A stretch of 64,000 nucleotides of DNA. Source: Annona cherimola (lineage: Eukaryota > Streptophyta > Magnoliopsida > Magnoliales > Annonaceae). Within the stretch, counting starts at the first letter, position 1; every line of letters begins with the position of its first letter. A program made the position numbers and the translations under genes. Of this stretch, positions 10,246 through 23,640 are shown in pieces. The stretch is from positions 39,542,012 to 39,606,011 of the forward strand of contig CM059971.1 in NCBI GenBank assembly GCA_030490835.1, given 5' to 3'. Below the pieces are notes generated by a model that was not told the DNA's origin, ran no database searches, and saw only the letters and a list, made by a program, of their open reading frames with translations.

Positions 10246-10625
10246 TGGGTCGCAGTTGTACGCACCCGGGTGCATTGAGCCTCAATGTACTCGGGTGCAT
10301 ACAACCATTTTTTTAATTTTTTTTTTGAAATTTTTTTTATACAACGGTTAACCTAAGTGTATTTAACATATATATCAATTTTTATCAATTTTGGATATTT
10401 TTAGATTTTTTTTTAGATTTTTAAAAATCAGTGGCATTTTTAGTAATTTAAATTTTTAAAAATTCAAAAAAAATATCTAAAAGTCTCTAAAAATGGTAAA
10501 AATTGATATATATGTTAAATACACCTAGATTAACAGCTTCATGAAAAAAATTTCAAAAAAAAAAAAAAGGCGTAGTACACCTAGGTACATTGAGGCTCAA
10601 TACACCCGGGGGCATACGATTACAA
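10246..10625. mobile_element. Mutator-like fold-back MITE with 11-bp TSD
   Basis: The two halves are long inverted repeats. The outer arms share GTGCATTGAGCCTCAATGTAC-type sequence next to CACCCGGG, and the inner arms share 'TGTATTTAACATATATATC' and 'TTTTAGA' blocks. The identical 11-bp CCCAAAAATAA flanks it at 10235-10245 and 10626-10636; a 9-11-bp duplication is typical of Mutator-like elements. It carries no coding capacity. The arm sequence CATTGAGCCTCAATG is itself a palindrome. Confidence 0.85.
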
Positions 10626-10812
10626 CCCAAAAATAACATGACTTATACATGGAACAATCAACATCAACCTAAGACCAACATAATGTAAGTGCCTCTAGCA
10701 TTAGCCATACTAAAAATTTTAAAAATAAACACATGAGTTGGGCAAACTCAGTAAGTAGGTGCAAACAATAAAAACATTGGCAAATCCACGCCAAATTCAT
10801 CATATGTCATGT

Positions 10813-11334
10813 TGATAGTTCTATAAAAATAGAGTTATAACTCTCATTTTGCACTTAGTTTGGATGCTAGTTTAAGGAAAACATGTAAATTTATATAGGT
10901 TTTGCATTAGTTTTCATCATTTGTGTAATTCTTGCATTTTTTGTGGTTTATATGCATTTTAGGATGTATCTAGTTTAAATTCATCTCATTTTAATTTTAT
11001 TTAATCATTTAAGAATGCATTTACTTATTTTTACTCTTTTATTATAGGAAAAATAAAGCAATTTTCATGTAATTTCAAGCCAAAAAGAAGATGTAATGAG
11101 AAAAATCACTTAAAGCTATCAAAAAAGCAATGTTATCTCCAGCCTACTTGAGGCCGCCTCCACGAAGTCCACTACCTTGGAAGAATTTGCACTACCACTA
11201 TCTAGTATTGTGGAGGCTACGACCACAGGTTTAAAGGTAGCCGCCACAAAGCGGATGTGTGTGATTTCACACGTGTGAAGCTCCAAACTAAGGGAAGTAT
11301 AAATGTTTCTTTTAGGTTTCTTGATGTGATACGT
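10813..11334 (+). repeat. 5' LTR of the gypsy element (truncated)
   Basis: About 520 bp align in the same order with the start of the LTR at 44650. The LTR breaks off at 11334 where a family-C LTR begins (TGTGATACG). The expected continuation, seen at 45165 as 'AAGAAGAACTAAGAGGGG', is not found on the other side of the inserted block, so a deletion or rearrangement removed it. Confidence 0.75.
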
Positions 11335-12719
11335 AGACCTAATTAGGACACTACATGTGAATGTGGCATGTAAATGTGATTTATGTATGATTCATTTGAT
11401 TGATTGATCTTAAGGCAATTGATTAAGAAAGGTGGTTAAATTAATCACCATAGCTCAATGTGAGCTAATGTGAATAAAGAGACCTAATGAGGATTAGAAA
11501 ATGTGGACATGTTATGAATAATTATCTCCTATATTATGATTTAATTAATGAAAATTATGATGATAATTATGAATTTGAGGTGATAAATGTTAGAAAATTC
11601 ATAACTTGACTCCTTATAAGGTGGAATGAAATGAAATTTAAAAGGTAAGCACATGATGATATGCCCAACCTTATGAATGGATTAGATTATGAGAAACATG
11701 ATGATATTAGTGTGTTAATTATTTATTTTTATCCAAATTCAAAAGATAATTTCAAATGACCATAATATGTGCTAGAAAGGTCATTTTGAGATGAAATTTA
11801 TTATGAACGGTTAAAACGATATGGGTAATCTTATGAATGGGTTTGATTAAGCTAATTATTATGAAAAATGCTTATTCACAAAAGGACGAAAGCAATTGAC
11901 TTTTTGCTCTCAAAAGGTAGCATATCATTAATGGAAAGTCAACCTATTAATGAGGTAATTAAGGGCTCATTTGAGGTGGCATGAGAAGGGATTTTTGAGC
12001 ATATTTTGTGACTTTTCTAAAATGTAAAAATGCATGAAAAGGAGCTAGATTTTATGGGGCATAAATGCATGGTTAATAGAGTAGCTTATGTAGCTACAAA
12101 AGGGCCACGGGAGGTGGCCATATGGGACGTGCAAAGGGGCTATTTGGGCAGATTTTTTTGGTTTTTTTTATGCTAAAATTCCATGAGATTGGGCTACATG
12201 ACTAGGCACATTAATGGCATGAATTTGGACAACCTTTTGATGACATAAAATGCCAAAATCAAGGCCACATGGGGACGTGAATTGGTGGATAGCAAGATGG
12301 GGTGATTTTGAGCAGATTTTGATTTTAAAAATTTTGTTAAAAATGCAATTTACTTGGGTGAGAATGTGACAACACATTTAAGGGATAAGTGCCCATTAAT
12401 TACCCTCAAAATGAGGTGGAAAATGGAAAGATAAAATTAGAAATATAAAAGGAGAGAGAGGAGAGGTTGACGTCCACTTCTTAGACAGCTTAAGTGAAAA
12501 AAAAAGCGAAAGTGTCTTGCAGCTTGGACGTGCCAAGGAAGAAGAAAAGGAAGAAAAAGGAAGAAGAAAAGAGGAGAAAAAAGAGAAGGAATCAAGCTAG
12601 AAGAAGTTGGAGCAAAAGTTTACAACTTTAAGTAACTGTTGAATCAAGTTTGATTCATTAAATTTCAAGATTTCTAGCTTCATTCATGGGTCATAAATTT
12701 GATCCATTATGAACCCTAA

Positions 12720-15700
12720 TGTGGCGCCCCGAACCGAGGCGTCCACATATGTCCTTACTCCGGGATCTTATCCATTGGTAAGTGTGAATCAGGATTGTTG
12801 CCCTGATCACGCGGCGGGTACTTAATTGGATCTCGTCCAATTTTTTTTTTCTTTTTCTTTCATCATATAAACATATACTCATCATCATTCATAATGGACT
12901 TATCATAAATCATCAACTTCTCATATTATTCATCACATCATAATTTCATACAACCTATGTCTTTTTCATCATATCCCATTAGGGAATCTATTCATACAAA
13001 AATCTACTAACCTTTGTAGATTCCTCTTTTCCTTTAGCAACACATGTCCTTCATTTCTTGGCTTTCCCTACACCTGTCTGAGGTTGGGAAAACAAAACAT
13101 GAGTCGAAACTCAATAAGCAAGCATTTTTCATTTTTAAATGCATTCCTCTCCATTCGATAGAAGACACTTACCAAGTGATCAACTACCAACGGAATAGAA
13201 ACCTTTTCGTAAATCATATTTCGAAACCTTTCATAAACCAATCAAGTAAATCATTCGTAAATACATTTCTCTCCATTTGATAGGAGACACTTAGCAAGTG
13301 ATCAACTATCAATAGAATAGAAACCTTTTCATAAACATTGGATGTGCAAATGCTTCCTTTCCACTCCTGACATAAACCTTCGTGTGCGGGTACGCTAGCT
13401 CAGGGAACATCTCACATAACATGGTCCAATACGCCGGCTGTCTCCGACTTGGCCTCATCAAGAGGAACCTCTCTTCCTCTTGACGCCTACATAGTTCCTA
13501 CATGCATGACTTTTGATTTCCCCAGCGTTATATACCTCTTACACCAGGTAACTTGTCATTCTCATGTAGAGAATTATTTGCACAATCCCTTAAAAACATA
13601 ATTTTAAATCCATGCTTTCCTTTTCAATCCATGTATGAAAATGCAATGCATTTATTCAAACATAACATTCCTTTGCCTCCACCTCTAGGGAGGACGCCGT
13701 CGGCACACAGCCCATACGACTCGGCAATAGTGAAGGGGGACCGTCTGATCCACTTTCTACCTCCACCAAAGCCTCTTCCTTATACATCAGATATGTGCAC
13801 ATGTCCATGAACATCACATAATATCAATATACCGACATGACTTTTCATAAAAACTCATAAACATTCATCATTTCAAAACATTATAGGAATGACCATCCTC
13901 AAAATACATTTCATAAATACTTGAGAATAAAATCACATTTTCAAAAGGGTTGCTTGCTTACAAATCATCATTTTCAAAAGGATTTCTTGTTTACAATGAA
14001 GCAATAAAATCATATTTTAAAAAAAAGTTCGCTTGCTTACCTTTGCTTTGCTTCAACCTGACTCCTTTATCCTTTCCTTTCATTTTCCTATACAAGGAAA
14101 TTGGATATTTTATCCATCTATTCCATGTCTTAGCTTGCTTCCTATGCATGCTTTACGATCACATATTACCTCATTTTTATAGAGGTTTTTCTTTTATAAA
14201 TACTTGGTCATTACTCATTTATATGAATTTTTATCCATAAATCCTTTAAAAATTGCATCCATATATCCTCATAAATATACAAAAAAAAAATCTCAATTTT
14301 TTCATAAAATACGCTGTTCACTGTTCATAATTATTGTTCATGTCACTGTAGCAGATTATTGTTCATCATCACTGTTCACGTTACTGTTCACCCGAGGATA
14401 CTATTCACAGCAACATGGGTTACTGTTCATGGGTTCCAAAAATTGACATTTTTCCCAAAAATAAAAAATACCATGACATAGCTTATGCTTCGTATATCAT
14501 GGGAAATTTCATACATTTTGAATTTATCATCATTTACTTGGTTAAATAAATCATTTTCTCCATGTACTAAAAATCAACATAAATTCACTTAAGCATAATC
14601 CTTAATTCCAAAAATCATGAAATTAATATATCATCATTCCAAAATCATATTTATCATATTTATCATATTCATATATCCCAAATCATCATTTATCAATTTT
14701 GAAGCATTATTTTCACATATTATATGCTATCTTCCCGAATGCTCCATCTTTGCTCCAAATTTTCGATGTTTCGGCATGATTCCAATTAAGCATTATAACT
14801 TTACTTATTTTCTCATGAATAGGAATTATCTAAGTATGGTTTTACCTTACTTAACACCTAAAAGAAATTTGGGAAGAATCCCCTTACCTGAAGTAGAAAA
14901 TCTCTCCTCCAACTTGCCCTTTCTCTCTCTAACTTTCTCTCCTTTTCTCTCTAAGGCCAAAAACGGATTTTGGGGGTTGAAAATGCTCAATGGAGCTGGA
15001 ATGGGTGTGCCTTGGTCGTTCACCATGCTCCCCTATTTATAGTGTTGCATTTTTCACATATTTGCAATTTACCCCCTTGCTCAAGGTATTTAATTCTAAA
15101 TATTTTTTCCCAAATCCCATGCAATATTTTGAGCCTTGTGCAGCCACCCTAATCAGCAGCTCCTGCCCCCTAGCTAGCCCCTATTTATTTATGATTTTTT
15201 ATTTATTAAAATTAATTATTTCAAAGCTAATTCATCTCAACCGTTGATTTTTGATAAGATTGATTTTGGGCCATTGGATTTGATCCCAAAAGTCCAAGCT
15301 CCAGCAGCCATAGCAGCTTTTCATTAATTATTTATCCATTTAATTAATTAAAATTAATCCAAAGTCAAATGCTAATTAATGAAAAAGTAAAGCTACTTTT
15401 TGATCTTCAAATGATGTTTAATATTGACCCTTAATTCATGATTTTTGATCAATCTTGGACCACTCATCATGTTCATCATCATATTTTGGCCATCCATAAA
15501 AAATTTCATCTCAATCCGATGTCCGGATTGCAAGATATGAATTTTTCTTTATTTTCTCTCAAAAATCCACTAAAATCCGAAAATACTAAATAAATCAAAA
15601 AGTGGCTATTTTGTCCTTTTGTGAGAAGCTTCCTTTTTCATCTTTTATGATTAAGTTAATCCAAAGTGATTAACTTAACATATTCCTTAATCCCACATTT

Positions 15701-15858
15701 ACTATTCACGTTTCACTATTCACGTGCACTATTCATCCGAATTTCATAATTAATTATTTTAACATCTACTCCCTCATAATTTCATATTTCATGAATATAT
15801 ATATTTCATTAATACATTACATAGGGTTTTATACGTGTCTAAGATTGGGGGTTTCACA
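12720..15858 (-). mobile_element. Family-C solo LTR, 3.1 kb
   Basis: The ends read TGTGGCGCC...GGGTTTCACA, flanked by perfect CCTAA duplications (12715-12719 and 15859-15863). No internal region is present. On the minus strand a TATA-like CTATAAATAGGG occurs near 15038. The conserved ATCAGG/CCTGAT hairpin is at 12788-12807. Repeated 'CTGTTCA' words cluster at 14310-14430, and 'CACTATTCACG' words at 15708-15745. Open frames here, such as 14617-15042, have no domain and are chance. Confidence 0.9.
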
Positions 15859-16129
15859 CCTAAATGATGAGTTATGAAACCCTTAATCAAGATACTAAAT
15901 GATGAATGAATGAGAGGATTTAATTCAATTCAAGGGTTCAAGGAAGCTATGGATTATGCTAGGGTTGATTTCAACATGTATACCTAGTTGGAATTTTTCT
16001 TAATTCCCAATTAATATTGCTATTTTATGCATATTGCATGTTTGGATTATGATTAATGATTCCATGATTAACATATGTTGAATTGAGCATGATTTAAGTA
16101 CCTTAGAAAGGTAAAATCTAAGGTTAACC

Positions 16130-17910
16130 TGTAACACCTCATTCCAAGAATTACTCAAGAACTAGTCAATGGGTACTACACAATCTAAGAAAAATTCAGC
16201 AGCATCTCCCCATAACATACAAAGGGTAATATGGAATACATGACCTGATATTCATAACATTTCCATCTGTAACATTCAATCCTATTTATATACTTGCATC
16301 TTCATATAATAAGAACATTCATATAGAATGAAATCATTAAATATTTTCCTTACACATCAAACAAATATAATAGTCATGCATATGTGCATCAACAAGGATT
16401 ATAATCCAATCTGAAATACCAAATACATTATAGTTGTCAAAGCGAATCCGCCTAAATAATTGTCTACATATATGATTATCAAAAAGAGCACAAATCTAAA
16501 AGAACTGAAATCAACATATTGTGCTAGGGTCTCTCATGTTTGATCTTCAACTTGTCCCATCCTTAAGTTCCCCTTCTGACCTGCGATCTAAAAGCACAAT
16601 AACAAATGATATGAGTCTAAATAGACCCAGTAAGTAGATAGTGGTTAGCACAAAGTGGAAATAAGCATAATGATGGATACTCATATAGTGATAAAGCTAA
16701 TACACATGGGTCCAATACCCACTCCCAAGATCGTATGCATATAACCATACACACAAATTGAACAACACAACCAATCATCTACTCATGTCCATCAAGGGCC
16801 ATAAACAACCCTCTCCTCATGTCAATCAGGGGCCATGAACAACCCTTACAACCAACTATTTGAGATAACACATCATACATAACAGACAATGAAACACGTC
16901 GCAAACCACGCATACAACATCAACACAATTCAGATTCAACACATAGATCTGTCACACAAGCATTTTATCAAACACATGATAGGTGCGAAATGAAAGAACC
17001 TTCAATTCATACTCTCGATTGGGGCAAATCAATTCACGTCACATTCCAACAATATAAAAACTGCTAAGAAGTCTTTTACATCATAAAAATCGCGCATTCA
17101 AAGTAAATTCCCCATGAACCCCAACTGTTACGAACTCTACGCCTAATACCATGGAGTCGTTAGAAGCTATACATTCCCTTTAGCCTCACATCGCGTTTAA
17201 CATAAAATTTCATCACTAAATCGAGAAGGGGCGACATCTACTTACCTTGACCGTGATCCCTCCCAAGACAGCGACCCTAGATGTGGACTGCAGAAATTCG
17301 GAGCCTTGGAACTTCCTGGACTCGGATCTATGACCTTCAAGGTAGTTGGTATAGTTTCCCTCAAGAGATCACGGGTGGTTCGAACTGAGTGGAAGAGAAA
17401 GTAGAAGAGGAGGAGAAGAAAACGCGGTCGGGCGCGAAATGGGAATGAAGCCCTAGAGCGCGGGCCGCTTATGTTAATAGAATCCATTGAGTTGGGTCGG
17501 GGCATGGGTCAGGTCCAGTCGCAATTAGTAATTTAATTCCCCGCTCCTACAACTTAATAATTAAAAATTTCTCCGGGGGCGCTGCCCCCTTCACCCCCAC
17601 AAGGGGCGCTGCCCTCTTGAGCCCCGCAACCTGACCGGTCAGGTCGAACCCCGTACCTACTCTGCGAAGGGGAAAAAAATAGTTATAATGCTTAACAATG
17701 ACACACTAATCATACACATTTAAATTTATACTTAGTGTGCTAAGATCATAATACATGCATATATGCAATATATGTTTCCTAGATACTATATTCATATATG
17801 TTATGCATCCATTAACATTATAAACTCCTAGTGGCATGTTTATAAGTTATCTCATAAATAGAGAAGGGTTATAATGAAAATAAAATAAAATAAAATACCT
17901 GGTCCTTACA
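16130..17910 (-). mobile_element. Family-D solo LTR, 1.8 kb
   Basis: Ends are TGTAACACCTC...GGTCCTTACA, with perfect TAACC duplications at 16125-16129 and 17911-17915. Read on the minus strand it has a GC-rich leader (~17500-17250) ending in GGTCAAG|GTAAGTAG, a strong 5' splice donor at ~17246. A near-identical LTR in the opposite orientation lies 3.6 kb to the right (21536-23167). The 87-residue open frame at 17242-17505 is leader sequence, not a known protein. Confidence 0.9.
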
Positions 17911-18197
17911 TAACCATATGATGGAAATTCCACTCTTTGGAATGTATTTAAAATGAAAAATGCTCGTTTATTGAGTTTCAACTCATGTTTTGTTTTTCCC
18001 AACCATAGATAGGTACAACACACAGGCTACGCAGGAAAGAAAAAGAGTATGAAGAAAACTTTTCAACAAGCTGGTCTGTATATGGTATGAATGATTATAT
18101 GGAATTTTCAAAATATGTATGTATGAAATGTTTAGATTGAAAGAACTTGTGATGTAGATAAGTCAGTTATTATGATATGAATAATATATGTGAAATT

Positions 18198-19942
18198 TGT
18201 TGGTCCCGAGTTTATGGCAATTATCCAAGAGGGGAGGGGTGAATTGGGTATTTAAAAATTTAAAACTTTAATTAGAGATTTTACCTTGATTTAGTTTAAA
18301 CACCTTTAATGAAACAAATAGAAAGTAATAAGATAATGAAAGCGAAAATGAAAAACAGTAGACAAGATTTATAGTGGTTCGGGCAACCTTTCCCTACTCC
18401 ACTCTTCCAAGCTCACACTCCCTTGTGACTTGAGTTTCACTATGTATTCCGCGAATACAACTAGATTCTCCGCTCTCTTCTAGATTCTAGCTCTAGGGGG
18501 CATAAACAACCAGAGCCTCCGCTCTCTTCTAGATTCTAGCTCTAGGGGTCGTGTATAACAAGCAACACAAGTAAGTGATGAGTTACACTCTAATCACAAC
18601 CCTACTTGCTATATCTTGGTTTAAAACACCAAACTCAAACCAAGCACCAAAAATCAAATAACAAGATGTAATAGAAGAAATCTACACTTTACAGAATTGT
18701 GTAGCAAGTTTCAGCTCGAGGAAGAATCTGTAGAAGCAACGAATCGTATTGCGTTGAAGCAAACAGCAACTTTGAAGCTTGTTCTTCCTTTGAAAGTGTA
18801 TAGATCACTCAATTGTAGAGAAAAGTGGATTGAAACACTTAGTAGTACTTCTTTCCTCTTTTTCAGCTCTGTTTTGTATGTATCCACGTTTACTTGAGTG
18901 TCTATATATAGAGGATGGAGAATTTTGAACGTTATAGAGTTGGTTGGCGCATAATAAATGTTCCAACGTTCAAAAATTCGAACGTTACGTCTCCAAGTCG
19001 CAGGTGGAGTCGACTTCGTGTGCGAATTCACCCAAGTCACATGCTGGAGTCGACTTCGTGTGCGACTTCAGCTGTTCTTCAGTTTCCAAGTCTGTCTTCT
19101 GGGTCGACTTGGTTTGAGACTTGGCTTCAAGTCGATCTTGGAGTCGACTTGGGGTGCGACTTGGCTATTTTCTTGTGCCAATTCAGTTTTGATCTTTGTT
19201 GAAGTGTCTTTTGCTTGCTTTAAACTTGAATTAGTCTTCATATACTCAAGTTTGAGAAACTTGAGTTGTCTTCATCTTTTATTTGACTCAAGTCTATCTT
19301 GAAGTGGACTTGTGCTTTGACTTGAGCTTAAAAAACTGTCTTATCATGTTGAAGTTGATGCTAGAGTCGACTTTGCCTGCGACTTCACCCAAGTCGCATG
19401 TGAAGTCGACTTCGGTTGCGACTTCAAAAAGTTTCGCTGCCCAATTTTAACTCTGAAAGGAAGATGCTACTTCAAGTCGATTCTGGGGTCGACTTTATCT
19501 GCGACTTGGCCTCAAGTCGCAAGTGGAGTCGACTTCATCTGCGACTTCGGTTGTTCAACTTTCCAAAATCAACGCTGGAGGGAAAATGCTGCTTCAAGTC
19601 GATCCTTGGGGTCGACTTCATCTGTGACTTAGCCTCAAGTCGCAAGTGGAGTCGACTTCGTCTGCGACTTCAGCTTTTCTGTTCTCCAAAATCAACGCTG
19701 GAATAAGAATGTTCTTTGAAGTCGAAGATGGAGTCGACTTGAGAGATCGACTTCGCCTAAGTCGATGTCTGAGTCGACTTGAGTTGCGACTTGACTTGTT
19801 CTGTTTTGTATATATCCTTTTACAGCTTTGAACATTTGCACAATACATATTAGTAGCTTAGATTTACTCAAATTGTGTTGTTTTAATCATCAAAACACAT
19901 GGTTTGGGTATTTTCATTCAATTTCAATAATTGTTTCTAACA
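18198..19942 (-). mobile_element. Family-F (copia-like) solo LTR, 1.7 kb
   Basis: Ends are TGTTGGTCCCG...TTTCTAACA, with perfect AAATT duplications at 18193-18197 and 19943-19947. It carries the AAGTCGACTT-rich minisatellite at 18990-19785 and two copies of the 50-bp 'CTCTTCTAGATTCTAGCTCT' unit at ~18460-18560. It is homologous, in reverse, to the LTR at 62024. The TGTTGG...CCAACA termini and size suit large copia LTRs of the SIRE/Angela type; no internal domain is left to confirm this. Confidence 0.85.
18990..19785. repeat. AAGTCGACTT palindrome minisatellite
   Basis: At least a dozen (G)AGTCGACTT blocks alternate with 'AAGTCGCA' and 'TGCGACTT', in units of roughly 35-55 bp with variable spacers. 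The core is a perfect 10-bp palindrome, and adjacent blocks are partly inverted relative to each other. Translated frames (VDFICDLA, STCDL) are by-products of the repeat. Confidence 0.85.
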
Positions 19943-20192
19943 AAATTGATGTCAAGAATGTGTTCATATATGATGATATGATGTTATGTAATGAGATATT
20001 ATGAGTATCATGTGTAAAGTTGATGACAAGTGTTTGTTATGTGATGAAAGAAAAGGAAGGAAAGAAAAAAAATTTAGACGAGATCCAATTAAAAATCCTG
20101 CCGTATGATCAGGGCAACAATCCTGAGTCATGTTTACCAATTAATAAAGATCCTAGAATAAGGCTTCTTGGCACCCGGGTCTAGGCGCCACA

Positions 20193-23100
20193 CATGGGAC
20201 GTCCAACAAGTGCTAAAATAAAAAGGCAAAAATCTGATTTTTTTGGAACCTAAGATATAGACGTCCAAGGGTGGCCAAGAAATGCATGAAAAGTTGCTGT
20301 TTTGGGCAACTTAAATTATGGACTTTGAATTCATGAAAATATCCTAAATATGGGATAAGAAAAGTATGTTTAAGGGCTGAAATTAAGGAGACAAAAATCT
20401 GTTATGGAACATACGTCAAAATGGACGTTGAATGTGAGAAAAAGTGATGGAAAAGTTACTGTTTTGAAACCCTACAATTAAGGAATTATAATCTTATGGA
20501 AATACCCTAAATTATGTGTTAATTAAGTATTTTAATTATTCCAAAATAAAGGGCAAGTTTTTGTTTTGAAAAAGATTGAATAACACATGTTATATGTGTA
20601 GTTAAAAGGGTACACATGAAGGGTATGTATGGCAAGGATGAGAAATGCCTAAGTATGATGTGCTAAAATGCAAAAATGAATGGAAATGTAATAAAATGGC
20701 AAAGTGAGGTGTTGTTTTAATAATGTTATGAAATCTCAAAATTTGAGATTAAAAAGAGAGGCTTAAACTATTAAATATGTGCCTAAAGTGAGTACCTATG
20801 TGAGAAATGTGGAAAATAGATATTAAATGGAAAATGGGAAGAAATGAACTTCCATATGTTAAGTAAATGAAAGATTATTATATGTTTGAAAGTCTACCCT
20901 ACATAAGGGTAGTGAAAGTGAAAAGAATGAATGATATGATATATAAGTTATGTTATTATGTATGGACACCTGACTTGAAATATAAGCGGGTTACGTAAGA
21001 TATGAGGTTTGGAAAACTAAATTATGTGTAAGCATAAGAGGTTATATATATGAATGCAATGTTATTCTCATGTGTATAGGCAAAGGCAAGGAAAAAATTA
21101 ATAAGGAAAGCTGACGTGATTCAGGTAAGCAAGCAACTTTCTGAAAGAATTACTTTCTCAAACTTTGAGAAAATGATTGCAAATTCTATTTAAATGCTTT
21201 GTATTGATTTGCAAATGAACGCTCAATTGTTTTTGAGATCATTTAAGGATGGTCATTGCTTTATCCCAACACGTTGTTGAAATGTTGTTTTCACTATGGC
21301 AAATGATTTGATTAATGATTTATCAAATGTTGTTGAGAAATTATGATTTAAAGGTTTATACATGAAAGTCATGATAACATGTTTTTTATCATATTTATGA
21401 TCATGTTTATGACAAGTTCGTGGTGCGCAAGGTAATAGGTCTACTTAAAGGTGTAAGCGAATCGATTATCCTCCTTTAGTGTGACCAAGTGGCTAAGATA
21501 GGCTAAAGGCCGGTGGCTTTTCCTGAGATGGGAGATGTAAAGACCAGGTATTTTATTTTATTTTATTTTCATTATAACCCTTCTCTATTTATGAGATAAC
21601 TTATGAACATGCCACTAGGAGTTTATAATGTTAATGGATGTATAACATATATGAATATAATATTTAGGGAACATATAGGGCGTATATGCATGTATTATGA
21701 TCTTAGCACACTGAGTATAAATTTAAATGTGTATGATTAGTGTGTCATTGTTAAGCACTATAACTATTCTTCCCCTTCGCAGAGTAGGTACGGGGTTCAA
21801 TTAACATAAGCGGCCCGCGCTCTAGGGCTTCATTTCCCATTTCGCGCCCGACTGCGTTTTCTTCTTCTCCTCTTCTGGTTCTTTGCTCCTCCTCTTCTTT
21901 CTCTTCCACTCAGTTCAAACCACCCGTGATCTCTTGAGGGAAACTATACCAACTTCCTTGAAGGTCATAGATCCTAGTCCAGGAAGCTCCAAGGCTCCGA
22001 ATCTCTGCAATCCACATCTAGGGTCGCTGTTTTGGGAGAAATCACGGTCAAGGTAAGTAGATGTCGCCCCTTCTCGATTTAGTGATGAAATTTTATGTTA
22101 AACGCGATGTGAGGCTAGAGGGAATGTGTAGCGCCTGACGACTCCATGGTATTAAGCATAGGGTTCATAACAGTTAGGGTTCATGGGGAATTTACTTTGA
22201 ATGTGCGATTTCTATGATGTAAAAGATTTCTGAGCAGTTTTTATATTGTTGAAATGTGACGTGAATTGATTTGCCCCAATCGAGAGTATGAATTGAAGGT
22301 TCTTTCATTTCGCACCTATCATGTGTTTGATAAAATGATTGTGTGACAGATCTATGTGTTGAATTTGAATTGTGTTGATGTTGTATGCGTGGTTTGCGAC
22401 ATGTTTCATTGTCTGTTAAGTATGATGTGTTATCTCAAATAGTTGGTTGTAAGGGTTGTTCATGGCCCCTGATTGACATGAGGAGAGGGTTGTTCATGGC
22501 CCTTGATGGACATGAGTATATGATTGGTTGTGTTGTTCAATTTGTGTGTGGTTATATGCATACCATCTTGGGAGTGGGTATTGGACCCATATGTATTAGC
22601 TTCATCACTATATGAGTATCCATCATTATACTTATTTCCACTTTGTGCTAACCACTATCTACTTACTGGGTCTATTTAGACTCATATCGTTTGTTATTGT
22701 TCTTTTAGATCACAAGCCAAATGGGGAACTTAAAGATGGGACAAGTTGAAGATCAAACATGAGAGACCATAGCACAATATGTTAATTTCAGTTCTTTTAG
22801 ATTTGTGCTCTTTTTGATAATCTTATATGTAGACAATTATTTAGGCGGATTCGCTTTGACAACTATAATGTATTTGGTATTTCAGATTGGATTATAATCC
22901 TTGTTGATGCACATATGCATGATTATTATATTTGCTTGATGTGTAAGAGAAATATTTAATGATTTTTCTTCTATATGAATGTCCTTATTATATGAAGATG
23001 CAAGTATATAAATAGGATTGAATGTTACAGATTGAAATGTTATGAATATCAGGTCATGTATTCCATATTACCCCTTGTATATTATGGGGAGATGCTGCCG

Positions 23101-23640
23101 AATTTTTCTTAGATTGTGTAGTACTCATTGACTAGTTCTTGAGTAATTCTAGGAATGGGGTGTTACAGGAGAAGATGGAGATGGATGGTCATCTAGCTAG
23201 CGTACTATCCTATGATGTTCATGTTTTATAATGAAAATAATGCATTGTATTATTCATGATATACCCATGATGGGTATAATGGTTCATGATTTTCATGGTG
23301 CACCCACAAGTGGGTATAATATTGCTTTCCAAGATATGTATTCAAATGCAAACATTGCCTGCAAAATGAATTGCCTGAAAAACTATGTAGCTTACTTGCT
23401 GAGTTGTACTCACAATTTGTTTTCCAAACCCTAAGACAGGTGTAAGGATGGATATGACGGAGGAGCACAGGTTAAATGAAAAATGATAAATTTTATGGAA
23501 CTTTGTGCATGTTTTATGTATGGAAAGATATGTTATGAATTGAATAATTGCTACTTGTCGCAATTGATGTGATTTACACTATGGCATATGATGAATTTAA
23601 GAAATTTTTTTAAGGATGAATAATGAATGTATGTTTTGCT
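20193..23640 (+). mobile_element. Family-C LTR fragment lacking both ends
   Basis: The interior matches the family-C LTRs: 'GGGACGTCCAAC', 'TATGGACTTTGAATTCATGAA', 'GGTAAGCAAGCAACTTTC', 'ACTTGCTGAGTTGTACTC' and 'TTCCAAACCCTAAGACAGGTG' appear in the same order as in the reverse complement of 54673-60800. The left junction is the end of another family-C LTR. The right part stops about 200 bp short of the expected terminus and runs into the gag-like remnant. A family-D LTR interrupts it at 21536-23167. Confidence 0.65.
21536..23167 (+). mobile_element. Family-D solo LTR, 1.6 kb, sense orientation
   Basis: Ends are TGTAAAGACCAGG...GGGGTGTTACA, with perfect GGAGA duplications at 21531-21535 and 23168-23172. 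A pyrimidine-rich leader (21850-22050) ends in GGTCAAG|GTAAGTAG with the donor GT at 22053-22054. With 16130-17910 it forms a large inverted repeat. Confidence 0.9.

Larger units (their letters stand above)
11335..20192 (+). mobile_element. Family-C LTR (short form), split by three solo LTRs
   Basis: It starts TGTGATACG and ends GGCGCCACA, the termini of family C. After subtracting insertions at 12720, 16130 and 18198 it is about 2.2 kb. A TATA box (TATAAAAG, 12444-12451) precedes a purine-rich leader. The end carries the family's conserved hairpin (ATCAGG-loop-CCTGAG, 20108-20127). Unlike the other LTRs, its flanks do not match: CTTGA on the left, CATGG on the right. The right flank is already inside another family-C LTR, so the locus is rearranged. 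Confidence 0.65.

Noticed and set aside
17242..17505. 87-residue minus-strand frame MPRPNSMDSINISG...
   Set aside because: It corresponds to the leader of a family-D LTR, and the sister LTR at 47001-47309 does not keep the same protein sequence well.
11335..20192. Counting this family-C LTR as a simple solo LTR
   Set aside because: Its termini are good but the flanking CTTGA and CATGG differ and the right flank is another family-C LTR interior.
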